Source of the DNA: Thermodesulfatator indicus DSM 15286
GTDB taxonomy: Bacteria > Desulfobacterota > Thermodesulfobacteria > Thermodesulfobacteriales > Thermodesulfatatoraceae
Reading direction: 5' to 3'
Length of the DNA stretch: 64,000 nucleotides
Assembly (NCBI RefSeq): GCF_000217795.1
Contig: NC_015681.1
Coordinates: forward strand, 983,244 to 1,047,243
How positions within the stretch are numbered: position 1 is the stretch's first letter; each line of letters opens with the position of its first letter. The position numbers were made by a program, and so were the translations under genes. Positions 52,307 to 61,766 of the stretch are shown here, one piece after another. Under the pieces are notes generated by a model, which saw only the letters and a list, made by a program, of their open reading frames with translations, was not told the origin of the DNA and did no database searches.

Positions 52307-53234
52307 AAAGAAAGCACCTTACCATTCTATTATTCACTTCTACATTGGGCGGAATTTTTCTGGAACAAATTTCCATAGCCTTTGGACACCTGGGATGGAA
52401 CCTACATCCCGAAGGGGGATTAGCAAGGTCCGGGGGAAACCCTTTTAATGGTTTTATCTTTCTATCTACCCAAAGGTCGGGAACAGAGTCTATTAATCCC
52501 TGAGTGTAGGGATGTAAAGGCGAAGCGGCTACATCCTTAGCTCGGCCAAATTCCATGAGCCACCCCGCATACATAACAGCAATAAAGTCGCTTCTTTCAA
52601 CAGCTAAAGGTAAATCATGGGTAATCAAAATTATAGAGATATTTCTACTGGTGAGTTCTTTAAAAATTTCTAAGATTTTGTCTTGAACTATAACGTCCAA
52701 GGCGGTAGTTGGTTCGTCTGCAATGAGAAGTTTGGGATTAAGCGATATGGCCATGGCAATGATAATCCTCTGGCGCTGGCCACCAGAAAGTTGATGGGGA
52801 TATGAATTTATCCTGTCTTCCGGTATACCCACTATGTTTAAAAGTTCTTGAACTCTGTTTAAGGCTTCAGTTTTAGAAATTTTTTCATGAGCTAAAATAG
52901 TTTCAACCATTTGAGTGCCTATTTTTTCAAGAGGGTCTAAACTAGTCATGGGATCTTGAAAAACCATGGAAATATCTTTGCCTCTTAGCTGCCTAATCTC
53001 TTTTTTGTTCAAAGATAGTAAATCTTTTCCGTTGAATATAATTTTTCCCTTTTTAACTTTACCTGGAGAAAGCCTAATTATTGAGTAAGCCAACGTAGAC
53101 TTTCCACAACCACTTTCTCCAACAACACTCAATAGATTACCACTATTAACAGACAAAGATACACCATCAACTGCTAATATCTTTCCTCTTTCAGATTGAT
53201 ATTCAACAGTTAAGTCTTCAATTTGTAAAAGCAT
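52296..53234 (-). CDS. dppD: Dipeptide/oligopeptide ABC transporter ATPase, DppD/OppD-type
   Basis: 312 residues. Walker A GESGCGKST, signature LSGGQRQRI, Walker B LLIADEPTTALD, and a C-terminal peptide-transporter extension with PPSGCRFHPRCPKAMEIC. Canonical DEPTTALD indicates a full catalytic site. It overlaps dppF by 11 bases and starts 9 bases after dppC. Confidence 0.92.
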   Translation of the reverse strand: MLLQIEDLTVEYQSERGKILAVDGVSLSVNSGNLLSVVGESGCGKSTLAYSIIRLSPGKVKKGKIIFNGKDLLSLNKKEIRQLRGKDISMVFQDPMTSLDPLEKIGTQMVETILAHEKISKTEALNRVQELLNIVGIPEDRINSYPHQLSGGQRQRIIIAMAISLNPKLLIADEPTTALDVIVQDKILEIFKELTSRNISIILITHDLPLAVERSDFIAVMYAGWLMEFGRAKDVAASPLHPYTQGLIDSVPDLWVDRKIKPLKGFPPDLANPPSGCRFHPRCPKAMEICSRKIPPNVEVNNRMVRCFLYGN

Positions 53235-53243
53235 ATTACCAAC

Positions 53244-54083
53244 CTACTTATCTTCTTTAGAATAAATTTCGTTTAATCCTTCACCTAATAAAGCAAAACC
53301 AAAAGCAAGGAGAACTATCATTAAACCAGGAAAAGTAATGAGCCACCAAAAACCTGCTGGCAAATAATCTCTACCAGAACTAAGATCCCATCCCCAATCA
53401 GGAGTGGGAGCAGTGACAATAAAACCCAAAAAGCTCAAACCAGCAGCAGTAATAATAGCATCAGCTATACATAGAGAAAAAATAACCGCCACCGTAGGAA
53501 TAAGATTCACCAGAATATATTTAGTAAGAATACGAAAATCACTAGCTCCTATAACTTTAGCGGCTTCAACAAATAGTCTAGTTTTCAAAGATAAAGTTTG
53601 ACCTCTTATCATTCTATAAAAAGTAGGAATATAAACAATAGCTATAGCAATAATGGCATTTACTATGCTGGGACCAAGTATAGCAGATATGGCTATAGCT
53701 AAAATCAAACTGGGAAAAGCATAAATACTATCCATTATCATAGCAAAAATGCGATCAAACTTTCCTCCTAAATAGCCAGATATAAGACCAAGCGTTACTC
53801 CAATAAGCATAGAAATAAAGCCTGCAGTAGCAACAATTACAAGAACTATTCTCGAACCATATACAACTCGTGAAAATATATCCCTTCCCAAATTATCAGT
53901 ACCCATAAGATACTTTAAACAAGGAGGTTGCAAAACTGGTCCTATTCCTTTGGTAGGGTTATAAGGTGCAATAAAAGGAGCAAAAATAGCCATCATAACT
54001 ATGACAAAAATTATTAAACCACCTGTAAGAATAAAAATTCTCGCCTGGCCTTTAGGGAGTTTTAAAAAATCTGTCAACAACAT
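53244..54083 (-). CDS. dppC: Dipeptide/oligopeptide ABC transporter permease, DppC-type
   Basis: 279 residues. About six membrane segments; the N-terminal MAIFAPFIAPYNP and LMGTDNLGRDIFSRVVYGSR are typical of DppC/OppC, and the EAA loop is VEAAKVIGASDFRILTKYI. Forms the translocation channel with DppB. Notably AT-rich compared with neighbouring genes, as is dppB. Ten bases after dppB. Confidence 0.92.
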   Translation of the reverse strand: MLLTDFLKLPKGQARIFILTGGLIIFVIVMMAIFAPFIAPYNPTKGIGPVLQPPCLKYLMGTDNLGRDIFSRVVYGSRIVLVIVATAGFISMLIGVTLGLISGYLGGKFDRIFAMIMDSIYAFPSLILAIAISAILGPSIVNAIIAIAIVYIPTFYRMIRGQTLSLKTRLFVEAAKVIGASDFRILTKYILVNLIPTVAVIFSLCIADAIITAAGLSFLGFIVTAPTPDWGWDLSSGRDYLPAGFWWLITFPGLMIVLLAFGFALLGEGLNEIYSKEDK

Positions 54084-54093
54084 ATTCGTCCTC

Positions 54094-55107
54094 TTAGTAT
54101 TTAACTCTAGGATCTAAAAGAGCATAAATTATATCTACTATTAAGCTTATTAAGGCCACAAATAGTGCATAAAAAACGATAACACCCTGAACACAAGGGT
54201 AGTCTCTATATTGAATGCGTTCTAGTAGAAAAGTACCTATGCCGGGCCAAGAAAAGGTAGTTTCAGTAAGAACAGCTCCTGCTAATAAAATAGCAAACTG
54301 CAATCCCATTAAAGTAATGATTGGAATAAAAGCATTTTTGATAGAATGATAAATAATCCTTACTTCAGATATTCCTCTGGCTTTATAAGCCAAAATAAAA
54401 TCTTGATTTAAAATTTCTATAAGGTTATTTCGCACCAGACGCGTATAGGCCCCTGAAAGAACTATACCTAGAGTCACACCTGGTAAAAGCAAGTGTAAAC
54501 AAGCACTTTCTAAAGACTCAAAATTGAAAGTGAGAAGACTATCTAAAATATATAGACCTGTTATATGAACGGGTTCAAGGCCAGGATCTATTCTACCTCC
54601 TATAGGCAACAGTTTTAAATATACTCCAAAAATTATTTGCAAAACCATACCAAACCAGGGAATAAACAAAGTATAGGTAAGAATGCCGTACATTCTTAAG
54701 AAGGTATCTGTCTTTGTACCTTTTTTGAAAGCTGCAAGAGAGCCGGTAAAGATACCTAAAATAACACTAAAAACAAAAGAAAAGATACTTAATTCTAAAG
54801 TGGCTGGGAATTTTTCCATTATTTCCGTTAGAACTGGTCTTTTACCCCATATAAGAGAATGACCGAAGTCTCCCTTTAAAATTCCAGCAAGATAGTGAAC
54901 ATATTGAACATATAAAGGTTTATCTAGTCCTGCTTCGGCTCTAAGTTTTTGAATCACTTCTGGAGGGACTTTCTGTCCTACCATAGCCAGAATGGGATCA
55001 CCAGGTAAAACACGTAAAATAAAAAAGATAAGAGTTAAGAGGATAAAAACAGTGGGAATTACGGTCAAAAAACGAACTAAGAGATATCGTCTAATATTAC
55101 TACTCAT
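54094..55107 (-). CDS. dppB: Dipeptide/oligopeptide ABC transporter permease, DppB-type
   Basis: 337 residues. Family start RYLLVRFLTVIPTVFILLTL, LRVLPGDPI, six membrane segments, EAA-like loop ILAYKARGISEVRIIYHSIKNA (in part ARGISEVRI) and ETTFSWPGIGTFLLERI. Channel subunit paired with DppC. It starts 70 bases after dppA, with a strong hairpin between. Confidence 0.92.
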   Translation of the reverse strand: MSSNIRRYLLVRFLTVIPTVFILLTLIFFILRVLPGDPILAMVGQKVPPEVIQKLRAEAGLDKPLYVQYVHYLAGILKGDFGHSLIWGKRPVLTEIMEKFPATLELSIFSFVFSVILGIFTGSLAAFKKGTKTDTFLRMYGILTYTLFIPWFGMVLQIIFGVYLKLLPIGGRIDPGLEPVHITGLYILDSLLTFNFESLESACLHLLLPGVTLGIVLSGAYTRLVRNNLIEILNQDFILAYKARGISEVRIIYHSIKNAFIPIITLMGLQFAILLAGAVLTETTFSWPGIGTFLLERIQYRDYPCVQGVIVFYALFVALISLIVDIIYALLDPRVKY

Positions 55108-55120
55108 ATAAAAACCCCAT

Positions 55121-55162
55121 AATAAAAGCGAATCAGAGGAGTTCCTCTGATTCGCTTTTATT
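55121..55162 (-). terminator. Intra-operon hairpin between dppA and dppB
   Basis: A perfect 20-bp inverted repeat (55121-55140 with 55143-55162) including AAAAGCGAATCAGAGGA, with a two-base GT centre. On the transcribed strand it ends in TTTTATTAT. It probably stops much of the transcript after the abundant binding protein or protects its mRNA 3' end. Confidence 0.7.
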
Positions 55163-55177
55163 TGTTTTTACCATACT

Positions 55178-56704
55178 TTAATTTTGTATAGAAGAGTAAG
55201 AAAGCAACATAGTGGGACCAAGAATTATACCTTTAATCCCTTTTCGAGCCGCTATAAAAAGCTTTCCTTGGACAAGGGGGATGTAAGGAACATCTTCTGC
55301 CAATATTTCCTGGGCTTTTTTATAAAGTGCCGTTCTTTCTTTTATATCCACAATACTTGAGGCCTTTTCCAAAATATTATCCACTTCTGGATTAGAATAT
55401 TTGTTACCAGTCCATTTATTAGCCCCTGCTTTTAGAAAAGGAGTCAAAAAGTTATCTGGATCCATATAGTCAGGATACCATCCAAGCAGGCTTATCATCA
55501 TAGCACCTTTTCTCAGGTAATCCACATAAGTGGACCACTCAGCACTTTTGAGAGTAACCTTGACTAAGCCAGTATTTTCAAGCTGCTCTTTTATAACCTG
55601 AGCAAGATCCTTTTCAGTACTTCCGTAGTGGGTAGGAGTCCACCATAGTTCTACTTGAAGAGGATTTTTTCTACAGTAACCGGCTTCTTTTAAAAGTTTT
55701 TGAGCCAAAGCCAAGTTGTTATCACCATATTTCTTAAAAACAGGCTCATAGCTCCACATACCTTGAGGCACTAAAGAATAAAGAGGGGCAAAAGTATTCA
55801 TATAAACTCTTCTAACAATATCATTTCTATCGATAATGCAGGCTATAGCCTGTCTTACAAGTTTTTTATCAGTTGGTGAAAGCTTAACGTTCATTACCAT
55901 GTATCTGATAAAAGAACCAGGAGCTTCTATTACTTCATATTTGCCGCTTCTTTTAAGAGATAGAATATCTACTGGAGCTAAAGTCCTCCAAGCAATATCT
56001 ATATCACCTTTTTCAAGGGCAAGTCTTAGGGTTGAAGCATTTTTATAAAAACGGATGACTACTTGTTTATTCTTCGCAGGTTCAAAAAAATAAGGATTCT
56101 TTTCTAAAATGAGTTCCTGATCTCTTACCCATTTTTTAATGACATAAGGGCCTACACCACCTGCAGTTTGGTCTGGTTCGATTTTATCAGGGCTATATTT
56201 AGGGCTTACAGGGAAATAAGGAGGAGTAGCCACAATGGCCACGAAATAAGCTACAGGTTTTTTAAGTATAAATTTTACGGTGTAGTCATCTAAAGCTTGT
56301 ACATCTTTTACAAAATCAGTTACCAGCCAAGAAGGGTCTCCTTTGATGGTCATTACTCTTTTGATAGACCTAACTACATCTTGGGCCTTACAAGGGGTAC
56401 CATCAGCAAATTTGAGGTCTTTCCTTAGGTGGAAAATGTAAACTTTGTTATTCTCTTTTACTTCGTAGGATTCGGCAAGATAAGGCTCAAGCTCCGTGGT
56501 CCCGGGTTTGTATTTCATGAGACCACCCATTACATTGTTCAAGACTTCCCAGGTGTAGAAATCGTAAGCATTAGATGGGTCAAGGTCTGTAAGCTTATCT
56601 GTTACACCAATAACTATTTTTCCTTTTTCCGATGCTTGAACCAAGCTAACGCCTGACACACCAAGAAAAACTACACATAACAAAAGGCCTATCAATTTTT
56701 TCAT
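55178..56704 (-). CDS. dppA: Dipeptide/oligopeptide ABC transporter substrate-binding protein
   Basis: 508 residues. Signal peptide MKKLIGLLLCVVFLGVSGV up to LVQA-SEKG, no lipobox, so a soluble periplasmic protein is likely. SBP family 5 features: TDLDPSNAYDFYTWEVLNNV, YLAESYEV, FHLRKDLKFADGTPCKAQDV and LLGWYPDYMDPDNFLTPFL. Binds peptides, or possibly another ligand (nickel, opines) accepted by this family. First gene of dppABCDF, transcribed from 56704 leftward. Confidence 0.92.
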   Translation of the reverse strand: MKKLIGLLLCVVFLGVSGVSLVQASEKGKIVIGVTDKLTDLDPSNAYDFYTWEVLNNVMGGLMKYKPGTTELEPYLAESYEVKENNKVYIFHLRKDLKFADGTPCKAQDVVRSIKRVMTIKGDPSWLVTDFVKDVQALDDYTVKFILKKPVAYFVAIVATPPYFPVSPKYSPDKIEPDQTAGGVGPYVIKKWVRDQELILEKNPYFFEPAKNKQVVIRFYKNASTLRLALEKGDIDIAWRTLAPVDILSLKRSGKYEVIEAPGSFIRYMVMNVKLSPTDKKLVRQAIACIIDRNDIVRRVYMNTFAPLYSLVPQGMWSYEPVFKKYGDNNLALAQKLLKEAGYCRKNPLQVELWWTPTHYGSTEKDLAQVIKEQLENTGLVKVTLKSAEWSTYVDYLRKGAMMISLLGWYPDYMDPDNFLTPFLKAGANKWTGNKYSNPEVDNILEKASSIVDIKERTALYKKAQEILAEDVPYIPLVQGKLFIAARKGIKGIILGPTMLLSYSSIQN

Positions 56705-57105
56705 AGTAACCTCCTATGAGAATTTTTCCTCGAAGAGGAAGCGTATCCATAAAAGTAAAAAATTCAACAAAAATTTCACTCTGTTCTTTCTGATTATCTT
56801 TAGCATACTTTTTCTAAGAAGAAAAAATTATTTTATTTACTAAAATCCAGCTTCCGCTAACTATAGGGGCTGGGCCCCAGACAAAAATGGATGCCAAGTG
56901 AATTGTAAAGAGAGATTCCTGTTTACTAGCAGCCATAAGCCAATGGCCTCTTACCATCTAGTCACTCCGGACCCATATGTGGGCGAAGCCATCTTTTAAA
57001 ATAAAGTTTTTTACAAAGATCTCCTCAAATACCAAAAATTAATTAGTTAAAGAGGCCTCCCAAAACTCCCTTGAAACTTTCTCCAAGCTGATTATTCCTC
57101 TCTTC
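56705..57105. repeat. Gap between divergent dppA and rnc with a MITE-like end
   Basis: No gene. It should hold the dppA and rnc promoters; I see no clear box. At 56930-57023 there is a repeat copy: 'cagccataagccaatggcctcttaccatctagtcactccgga', an imperfect CCCATATGTGGG palindrome (56973-56984) and the end TTTACAAAGATCTC (57010-57023), which matches the ends near 45.4 and 62.1 kb. Confidence 0.55.
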
Positions 57106-57852
57106 ATGGAAAGAAATGACTTTTTAAAAGACAACTTGAAAAGGCTTGAAGAGCTATCACGAAAGCTCGAGCTTCGCTTTAAAAATGAAGCCCTTTTTTT
57201 GCAGGCCCTAACCCACCGGTCTTTTGTTGGCGACCATCCAGACTGGCCTTACGGAGATAACGAACGACTTGAATTTTTGGGAGATGCGGTTCTTGACGCC
57301 ATTATTAGCCATCTTTTGTATAATCGTTTTGGCCGGGAATATCGCGAGGGAGAACTGTCCAAGATGCGAGCTTGGTTAGTAAATGAAGAGCGTCTGGCAC
57401 GCATTGCTCAAAAGCTTGAACTGGATAAGCTAATTTTGTTGGGGACAGGCGAAGAAAAAGGAAGAGGTCGCCAAAAACCTTCTATTCTGGCGGCAACCTT
57501 TGAGGCTTTGGTAGCAGCGGTGTATCTGGACCATGGTTACGACAAGGTGTTTCAAATAGTTAAAAAGCTTTTCTCCCGCGTTATATCCCAGGCGGAGAAG
57601 GGGCTTTTAGCGGACCATAAAACTTTATTACAGGAATTTACCCAGGCCTTGTTCAAAAAAACCCCAAAATATATCTTGGTAAAAGAAACAGGGCCGGAAC
57701 ACGCCAAAAAATTCTTTGTAGAAGTAAAGATTGGAGATGAAACTTTAGCCAGTGGCAAAGGGTCTTCCAAAAAAGCTGCTGAACAAGCAGCGGCCAAAAA
57801 AGCTTTGAAAATACTGGAGGAAAAATATGGAAAATTCACAGGCAAAAAATGA
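57106..57852 (+). CDS. rnc: Ribonuclease III
   Basis: 248 residues. The catalytic signature NERLEFLGDAVLDAIIS (acidic residues in ERLEFLGDAVLD) and EALVAAVYLDHGY are present, with a C-terminal dsRNA-binding domain (TLLQEFTQALFKKTPKY ... GSSKKAAEQAAAKKAL). Cleaves dsRNA in rRNA and mRNA processing. Overlaps era by 26 bases, a conserved pairing. Confidence 0.96.
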   Translation: MERNDFLKDNLKRLEELSRKLELRFKNEALFLQALTHRSFVGDHPDWPYGDNERLEFLGDAVLDAIISHLLYNRFGREYREGELSKMRAWLVNEERLARIAQKLELDKLILLGTGEEKGRGRQKPSILAATFEALVAAVYLDHGYDKVFQIVKKLFSRVISQAEKGLLADHKTLLQEFTQALFKKTPKYILVKETGPEHAKKFFVEVKIGDETLASGKGSSKKAAEQAAAKKALKILEEKYGKFTGKK

Positions 57853-58747
57853 AAATAAATTTCGTTCGGGATATGTGGCCCTTATAGGGCTTCCTAACGT
57901 AGGAAAATCTACTCTTCTTAATCAACTTTTAGGTTATAAGGTAGCCATAGCTACACCAAAACCCCAAACTACCAGATTCCCTATAAGAGGAGTGCTTACA
58001 GGTGAAAACTTCCAAATAATTTTTGTTGACACCCCGGGTATTCACGATGCCAAAGATCTATTCAATAAAATCATGGTAGAACAAGCCCTTAAAGCTATAG
58101 AAGAAGTAGATAGCATTGTTTTCATAATCGATGTAAGCAACCGTAATCCGAAAGCTGAAGAAAAAATAATAGATATACTACGAAAAGCTAACAAACCAGC
58201 CATATTGGCCTTAAACAAGATAGATCTTGTTAAAAAAGGTGAACTTTTACCTATTATTGACTATTTTTCTCAGATTTATCCCTTTAAAGCTATTGTACCC
58301 ATCTCGGCCCTTGAACGAGATGGGCTAGAAGAGCTGGTAAAAGAAATAGTTGAAACACTACCTGAAGGCCCTATGTATTATGACCCTGACACCTTAACTG
58401 ATCAGCCCCAGCGTCTACTTGCTGCAGAAATTATCCGAGAAAAGGTTTTTATGCTTACCAGGCAAGAGATTCCTTACGCCACTGCGGTAGTAGTAGAGGA
58501 ATTTCAGGAAGATCCCGAGCGTAACTTAATTATAATTCAAGCTACCATTTATGTGGAAAAGGATTCCCAAAAGGGCATTGTTATTGGAAAGGGTGGACAG
58601 ATGCTCAAAAAAATAGGCACTCTCGCCCGTGAAGAACTGGAATTTTTGTTCGGCAAAAGAGTGCATCTGGATCTGTGGGTCAAAGTCCTTAAAGGCTGGC
58701 GCAAAGAAGAAAAACTCCTTCGTCGTTTGGGCTTCCCTGGAGTGTAG
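57827..58747 (+). CDS. era: GTPase Era
   Basis: 306 residues. G1 GLPNVGKST, G3 VDTPGIHD, G4 LNKIDLV and G5 SALE, with a C-terminal KH domain (GIVIGKGGQMLKKIGTLARE). Binds the 16S rRNA 3' end and aids 30S assembly and maturation. Follows rnc with a 26-base overlap. Confidence 0.96.
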   Translation: MENSQAKNENKFRSGYVALIGLPNVGKSTLLNQLLGYKVAIATPKPQTTRFPIRGVLTGENFQIIFVDTPGIHDAKDLFNKIMVEQALKAIEEVDSIVFIIDVSNRNPKAEEKIIDILRKANKPAILALNKIDLVKKGELLPIIDYFSQIYPFKAIVPISALERDGLEELVKEIVETLPEGPMYYDPDTLTDQPQRLLAAEIIREKVFMLTRQEIPYATAVVVEEFQEDPERNLIIIQATIYVEKDSQKGIVIGKGGQMLKKIGTLAREELEFLFGKRVHLDLWVKVLKGWRKEEKLLRRLGFPGV

Positions 58748-58881
58748 CTTTTTAACAACACTGTTTTAAACTAGCCACACTTTTAAAAGCTCTTTTTTGG
58801 CCAAAAGCCTTTATATTTAACGTCTGGTTTTATGGCCTAAAAGTTGCATGTTTTACAAATAAAAAACAGTGAGGTAAAAGC

Positions 58882-59790
58882 GTGGAGCTTTTTCAACATA
58901 CTATAGCTAATTCTATTAAACTTTGTGGCGAAGGAGTTATATCAGGCAAGGAAATCTGCCTGGAGTTTCATCCTGCCCCTCCCAATCATGGAATAATTTT
59001 TGAGCGGGCTGATTTATCTTCTCCGGTAGCTATACCTGTAACTCCAGAAACAGCTTTTGCCATAAACGGAGCCTCTGGAGTAGCTTACGGAAAACATCAT
59101 ATTATTTATGTAGAACATCTTCTTTCAGCTCTGAATGGCCTAGGGATAGACAATCTTTTAATTCGAGTATATGGCGAAGAAATTCCCCTTTTTGACGGTT
59201 CAGCCCAAGTTTTTATTGAGGCCTTTTTATCAATAGGGCGTAAGCCTCAATGGGCTTTAAGGCGTTATATCCAGCTAAAAGAAGAAATCGTCGTTTCTGA
59301 CGAAAAGGGAAAAATTGTCATAAGTCCAGCTCAAGACTTAGAAATATCTTGTGAAATAGATTTTCCGCATCCCCTTATTGGCCAACAAAGTTTTTCTCTA
59401 GAAGTTTGCCAGGAAAAATATCTCTCACAGGTATCTTTTGCTCGCACTTTCGCTTTTCTTGAAGACCTTATTCGGCTTCGCAAGGAAGGCATCTTACGTG
59501 GCGGCAGCCTTGAAAACGCCATCATATTAGACGAATCTCAAGTATTGAATCCTGATGGCTTGCGTTCCCCAGATGAATTTGTTCGTCACAAAGTCCTTGA
59601 TCTTTTAGGCGACCTTTATTTGCTAGGGGCTCCTATTTTAGCTAAAATAGAAGCTAAGCGCTCCTCTCACAAGCTTCATCAAAAAGCCGTGCAAGCCATA
59701 TGGAATAGTGCCTATGCCTGGCATTGGTATCCTTCTCCCAGGCAAGCTCCTGTTAAGCCGGCTACACCTGTGCCAACCTTTGCTGCTTAA
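58882..59790 (+). CDS. lpxC: UDP-3-O-acyl-N-acetylglucosamine deacetylase
   Basis: 302 residues with a GTG start at 58882 after GAGGT. Zinc ligands in VEHLLSALNGLGIDN and HKVLDLLGDLYLLG, and PLFDGSAQVF is present. Commits lipid A synthesis, so the cell makes an outer membrane. A strong terminator follows the gene. Confidence 0.95.
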   Translation: MELFQHTIANSIKLCGEGVISGKEICLEFHPAPPNHGIIFERADLSSPVAIPVTPETAFAINGASGVAYGKHHIIYVEHLLSALNGLGIDNLLIRVYGEEIPLFDGSAQVFIEAFLSIGRKPQWALRRYIQLKEEIVVSDEKGKIVISPAQDLEISCEIDFPHPLIGQQSFSLEVCQEKYLSQVSFARTFAFLEDLIRLRKEGILRGGSLENAIILDESQVLNPDGLRSPDEFVRHKVLDLLGDLYLLGAPILAKIEAKRSSHKLHQKAVQAIWNSAYAWHWYPSPRQAPVKPATPVPTFAA

Positions 59791-59821
59791 CATTACAGGG
59801 GGTATTTAGGGTGAACTTTAT

Positions 59822-59856
59822 AAGAAGCGGGATATATTCCCGCTTCTTCTTTTTTG
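59822..59856 (+). terminator. Rho-independent terminator after lpxC
   Basis: AAGAAGCGGGA (59822-59832) pairs perfectly with TCCCGCTTCTT (59838-59848) over 11 bp with loop TATAT, then CTTTTTTTG. Confidence 0.9.
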
Positions 59857-59953
59857 TTGTGGGATAGATCTCAGGTTTTAAACACCTTTGAATCATCTCT
59901 AATGGCTCAATATAACCTTTGCCTTACATTTTCCTTCATGCTAAAAGACTAGT

Positions 59954-61228
59954 ATGACAGGAGCTATTTTAGCTATAGGTAACGAACTAGTTGAAGGACG
60001 CATTTTAAACCGAACCAGTTTTTGGGCCGCAAGACTACTTTTATTCAAAGGCTACGAAATAAAAGAAATAAACACTATTCCCGACGAGCCATCTATTATT
60101 GAATTTTACGTTAAAGATTTCCTCAAAAGATATGACTTTATTGTGGTAAGTGGTGGCCTTGGTCCCACCACTGATGATCTTACCAATGCTAGTGTAGCCA
60201 AGGCCCTAGGGCGTAAGCTGATAAGATCCAAAGAAATGGAAAAGCGAATCAGAGAAAGAGAGAAGGCCTACGGGCTACCAGAAAACCCATTACGCCTCAA
60301 AATGGCAGACTTACCAGAAGGTGCTGAACTTCTCACTGATGATCACCCTATGGCTGGTTACTTTTTGAAAGTGGATGAAAAACTTATTTTTTGCTTACCC
60401 GGCGTGCCAGAAGAATTTGAATTTCTTTTTAAAGAAAAAGTGCTCCCTTTGCTTGAAAAGTATTTACCCGCAAAAGAAGTGTTTTTGTTTAAGCTTTTCA
60501 AGCTTTTTGGTCTTCATGAAGCTGAAATTAATCTTGCTTTAGAAAAATTTGAAACTGCCTGGAAAGACGTAACCGTTGGTTATTATCCTTCTACTCCAGA
60601 AATACATATAGCCTTACGAATAAAGAGTCATGATAAAATTCTTGCTGAAAAATTTTTAAATAAGGTTTCCACGACGATAAAAGAACTTTTTGGGCCTTAC
60701 ATATTCGGTGAAGACGAAGAACTTCTTGAAGGGGTGGTAGGAAAACTACTTTTGTCCAGAAAAGAAACTTTAGCTCTGGCAGAATCTTGCACCGGGGGGT
60801 TAGTCGCCTCTCGTATCACCCGCATACCAGGAGCTTCTGCCTATTTTGAAAGAGGGGTTGTCTCTTATTCTAATGAAGCAAAAATAGAAATCCTGGGCGT
60901 ACCTAAAGAAGCTGTCGAAACCCATGGTGCCGTTAGTGAACCTGTAGCTAAAGCTATGGCTGAAGGTATTAAAAAGCTTGCCAAAAGCACCTATGGTATT
61001 GGCATAACAGGGATAGCAGGTCCTACTGGCGGCTCACTAGAAAAGCCGGTAGGCACGGTATGGATAGGGTTTTCTTATCCAGAAGGTACTGTAGCCCAAT
61101 GTTTTCGTTTCCCTGGTGACCGCCAAACTGTCCAGGATTATGCAGCCACCACGGCGCTTGATTGGTTAAGGCGATTTTTGAGTTATGGCACGCTTATTCC
61201 TAGCTATCAGTTTACCTGCAAAAATTAA
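59954..61228 (+). CDS. cinA: CinA-family protein (NMN amidohydrolase / pyrophosphatase)
   Basis: 424 residues. An N-terminal MoCF/COG1058 domain (AILAIGNELVEGRI, VVSGGLGPTTDD, LPGVPEEFE) and a C-terminal PncC domain (ALAESCTGGLVASRIT, GVVSYSNEAK, GITGIAGPTGG). Recycles NAD by-products or cleans ADP-ribose. It overlaps thpR by 44 bases. Confidence 0.93.
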   Translation: MTGAILAIGNELVEGRILNRTSFWAARLLLFKGYEIKEINTIPDEPSIIEFYVKDFLKRYDFIVVSGGLGPTTDDLTNASVAKALGRKLIRSKEMEKRIREREKAYGLPENPLRLKMADLPEGAELLTDDHPMAGYFLKVDEKLIFCLPGVPEEFEFLFKEKVLPLLEKYLPAKEVFLFKLFKLFGLHEAEINLALEKFETAWKDVTVGYYPSTPEIHIALRIKSHDKILAEKFLNKVSTTIKELFGPYIFGEDEELLEGVVGKLLLSRKETLALAESCTGGLVASRITRIPGASAYFERGVVSYSNEAKIEILGVPKEAVETHGAVSEPVAKAMAEGIKKLAKSTYGIGITGIAGPTGGSLEKPVGTVWIGFSYPEGTVAQCFRFPGDRQTVQDYAATTALDWLRRFLSYGTLIPSYQFTCKN

Positions 61229-61760
61229 AGAAAAACTTAAATCTCTTCAGGAAGACCTGGCCAAAACCCAGGCACACGTACGCTGGGTGCGACCTGAAGG
61301 AATCCATCTTACCTTAAAATTTTTTGGAGAAGTGCCTGAAGAAAAAACAACCCAACTTATTAAAGCGATAGAAAAAGTTCTAGAACGCGAAAAGCCAGGA
61401 CTTTTGCGTTTTAAAGTCAAAGATCTAGGCGTCTTCCCAAACCCTCGCTCACCACGAGTTATATGGGCTGGTCTTGAAGGAGACTTAGTCAAATTAGCTA
61501 AACTTCAGAGGCATCTTGAGGAAGCCTTTATACCTCTGGGTTTTCCAATGGAAAAACGGGCCTTTGTCCCCCACTTAACCCTTGGACGTATAAAATCACC
61601 CAGAAAACGAAATGTCTTAATGGCCAAGGTAGCAGATTATCAAGAGAAAAATTGGTCAATTCCTGACGATATAGAAATTGAAGAAATAGTTCTTTACGAA
61701 AGTAAACTGCATCCCGAAGGAGCCATTTATACCCCTCGAAAACGTTTCCCTTTAACTTAA
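61185..61760 (+). CDS. thpR: RNA 2',3'-cyclic phosphodiesterase / 2'-5' RNA ligase
   Basis: 191 residues. Two HxT motifs, GIHLTLKFFGE (~41-51) and PHLTLGRI (~128-135), define the 2H phosphoesterase fold. Starts MARLFLAISLP within cinA. The cinA-thpR pair (often with recA) is common in bacteria; no recA follows here. Confidence 0.93.
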   Translation: MARLFLAISLPAKIKEKLKSLQEDLAKTQAHVRWVRPEGIHLTLKFFGEVPEEKTTQLIKAIEKVLEREKPGLLRFKVKDLGVFPNPRSPRVIWAGLEGDLVKLAKLQRHLEEAFIPLGFPMEKRAFVPHLTLGRIKSPRKRNVLMAKVADYQEKNWSIPDDIEIEEIVLYESKLHPEGAIYTPRKRFPLT

Positions 61761-61766
61761 TATCAG

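Noticed and set aside
57443-57453. GGGGACAGGCG inside rnc
   Set aside because: It encodes GTGEE in a conserved part of RNase III and lacks the AAA end of the motif.
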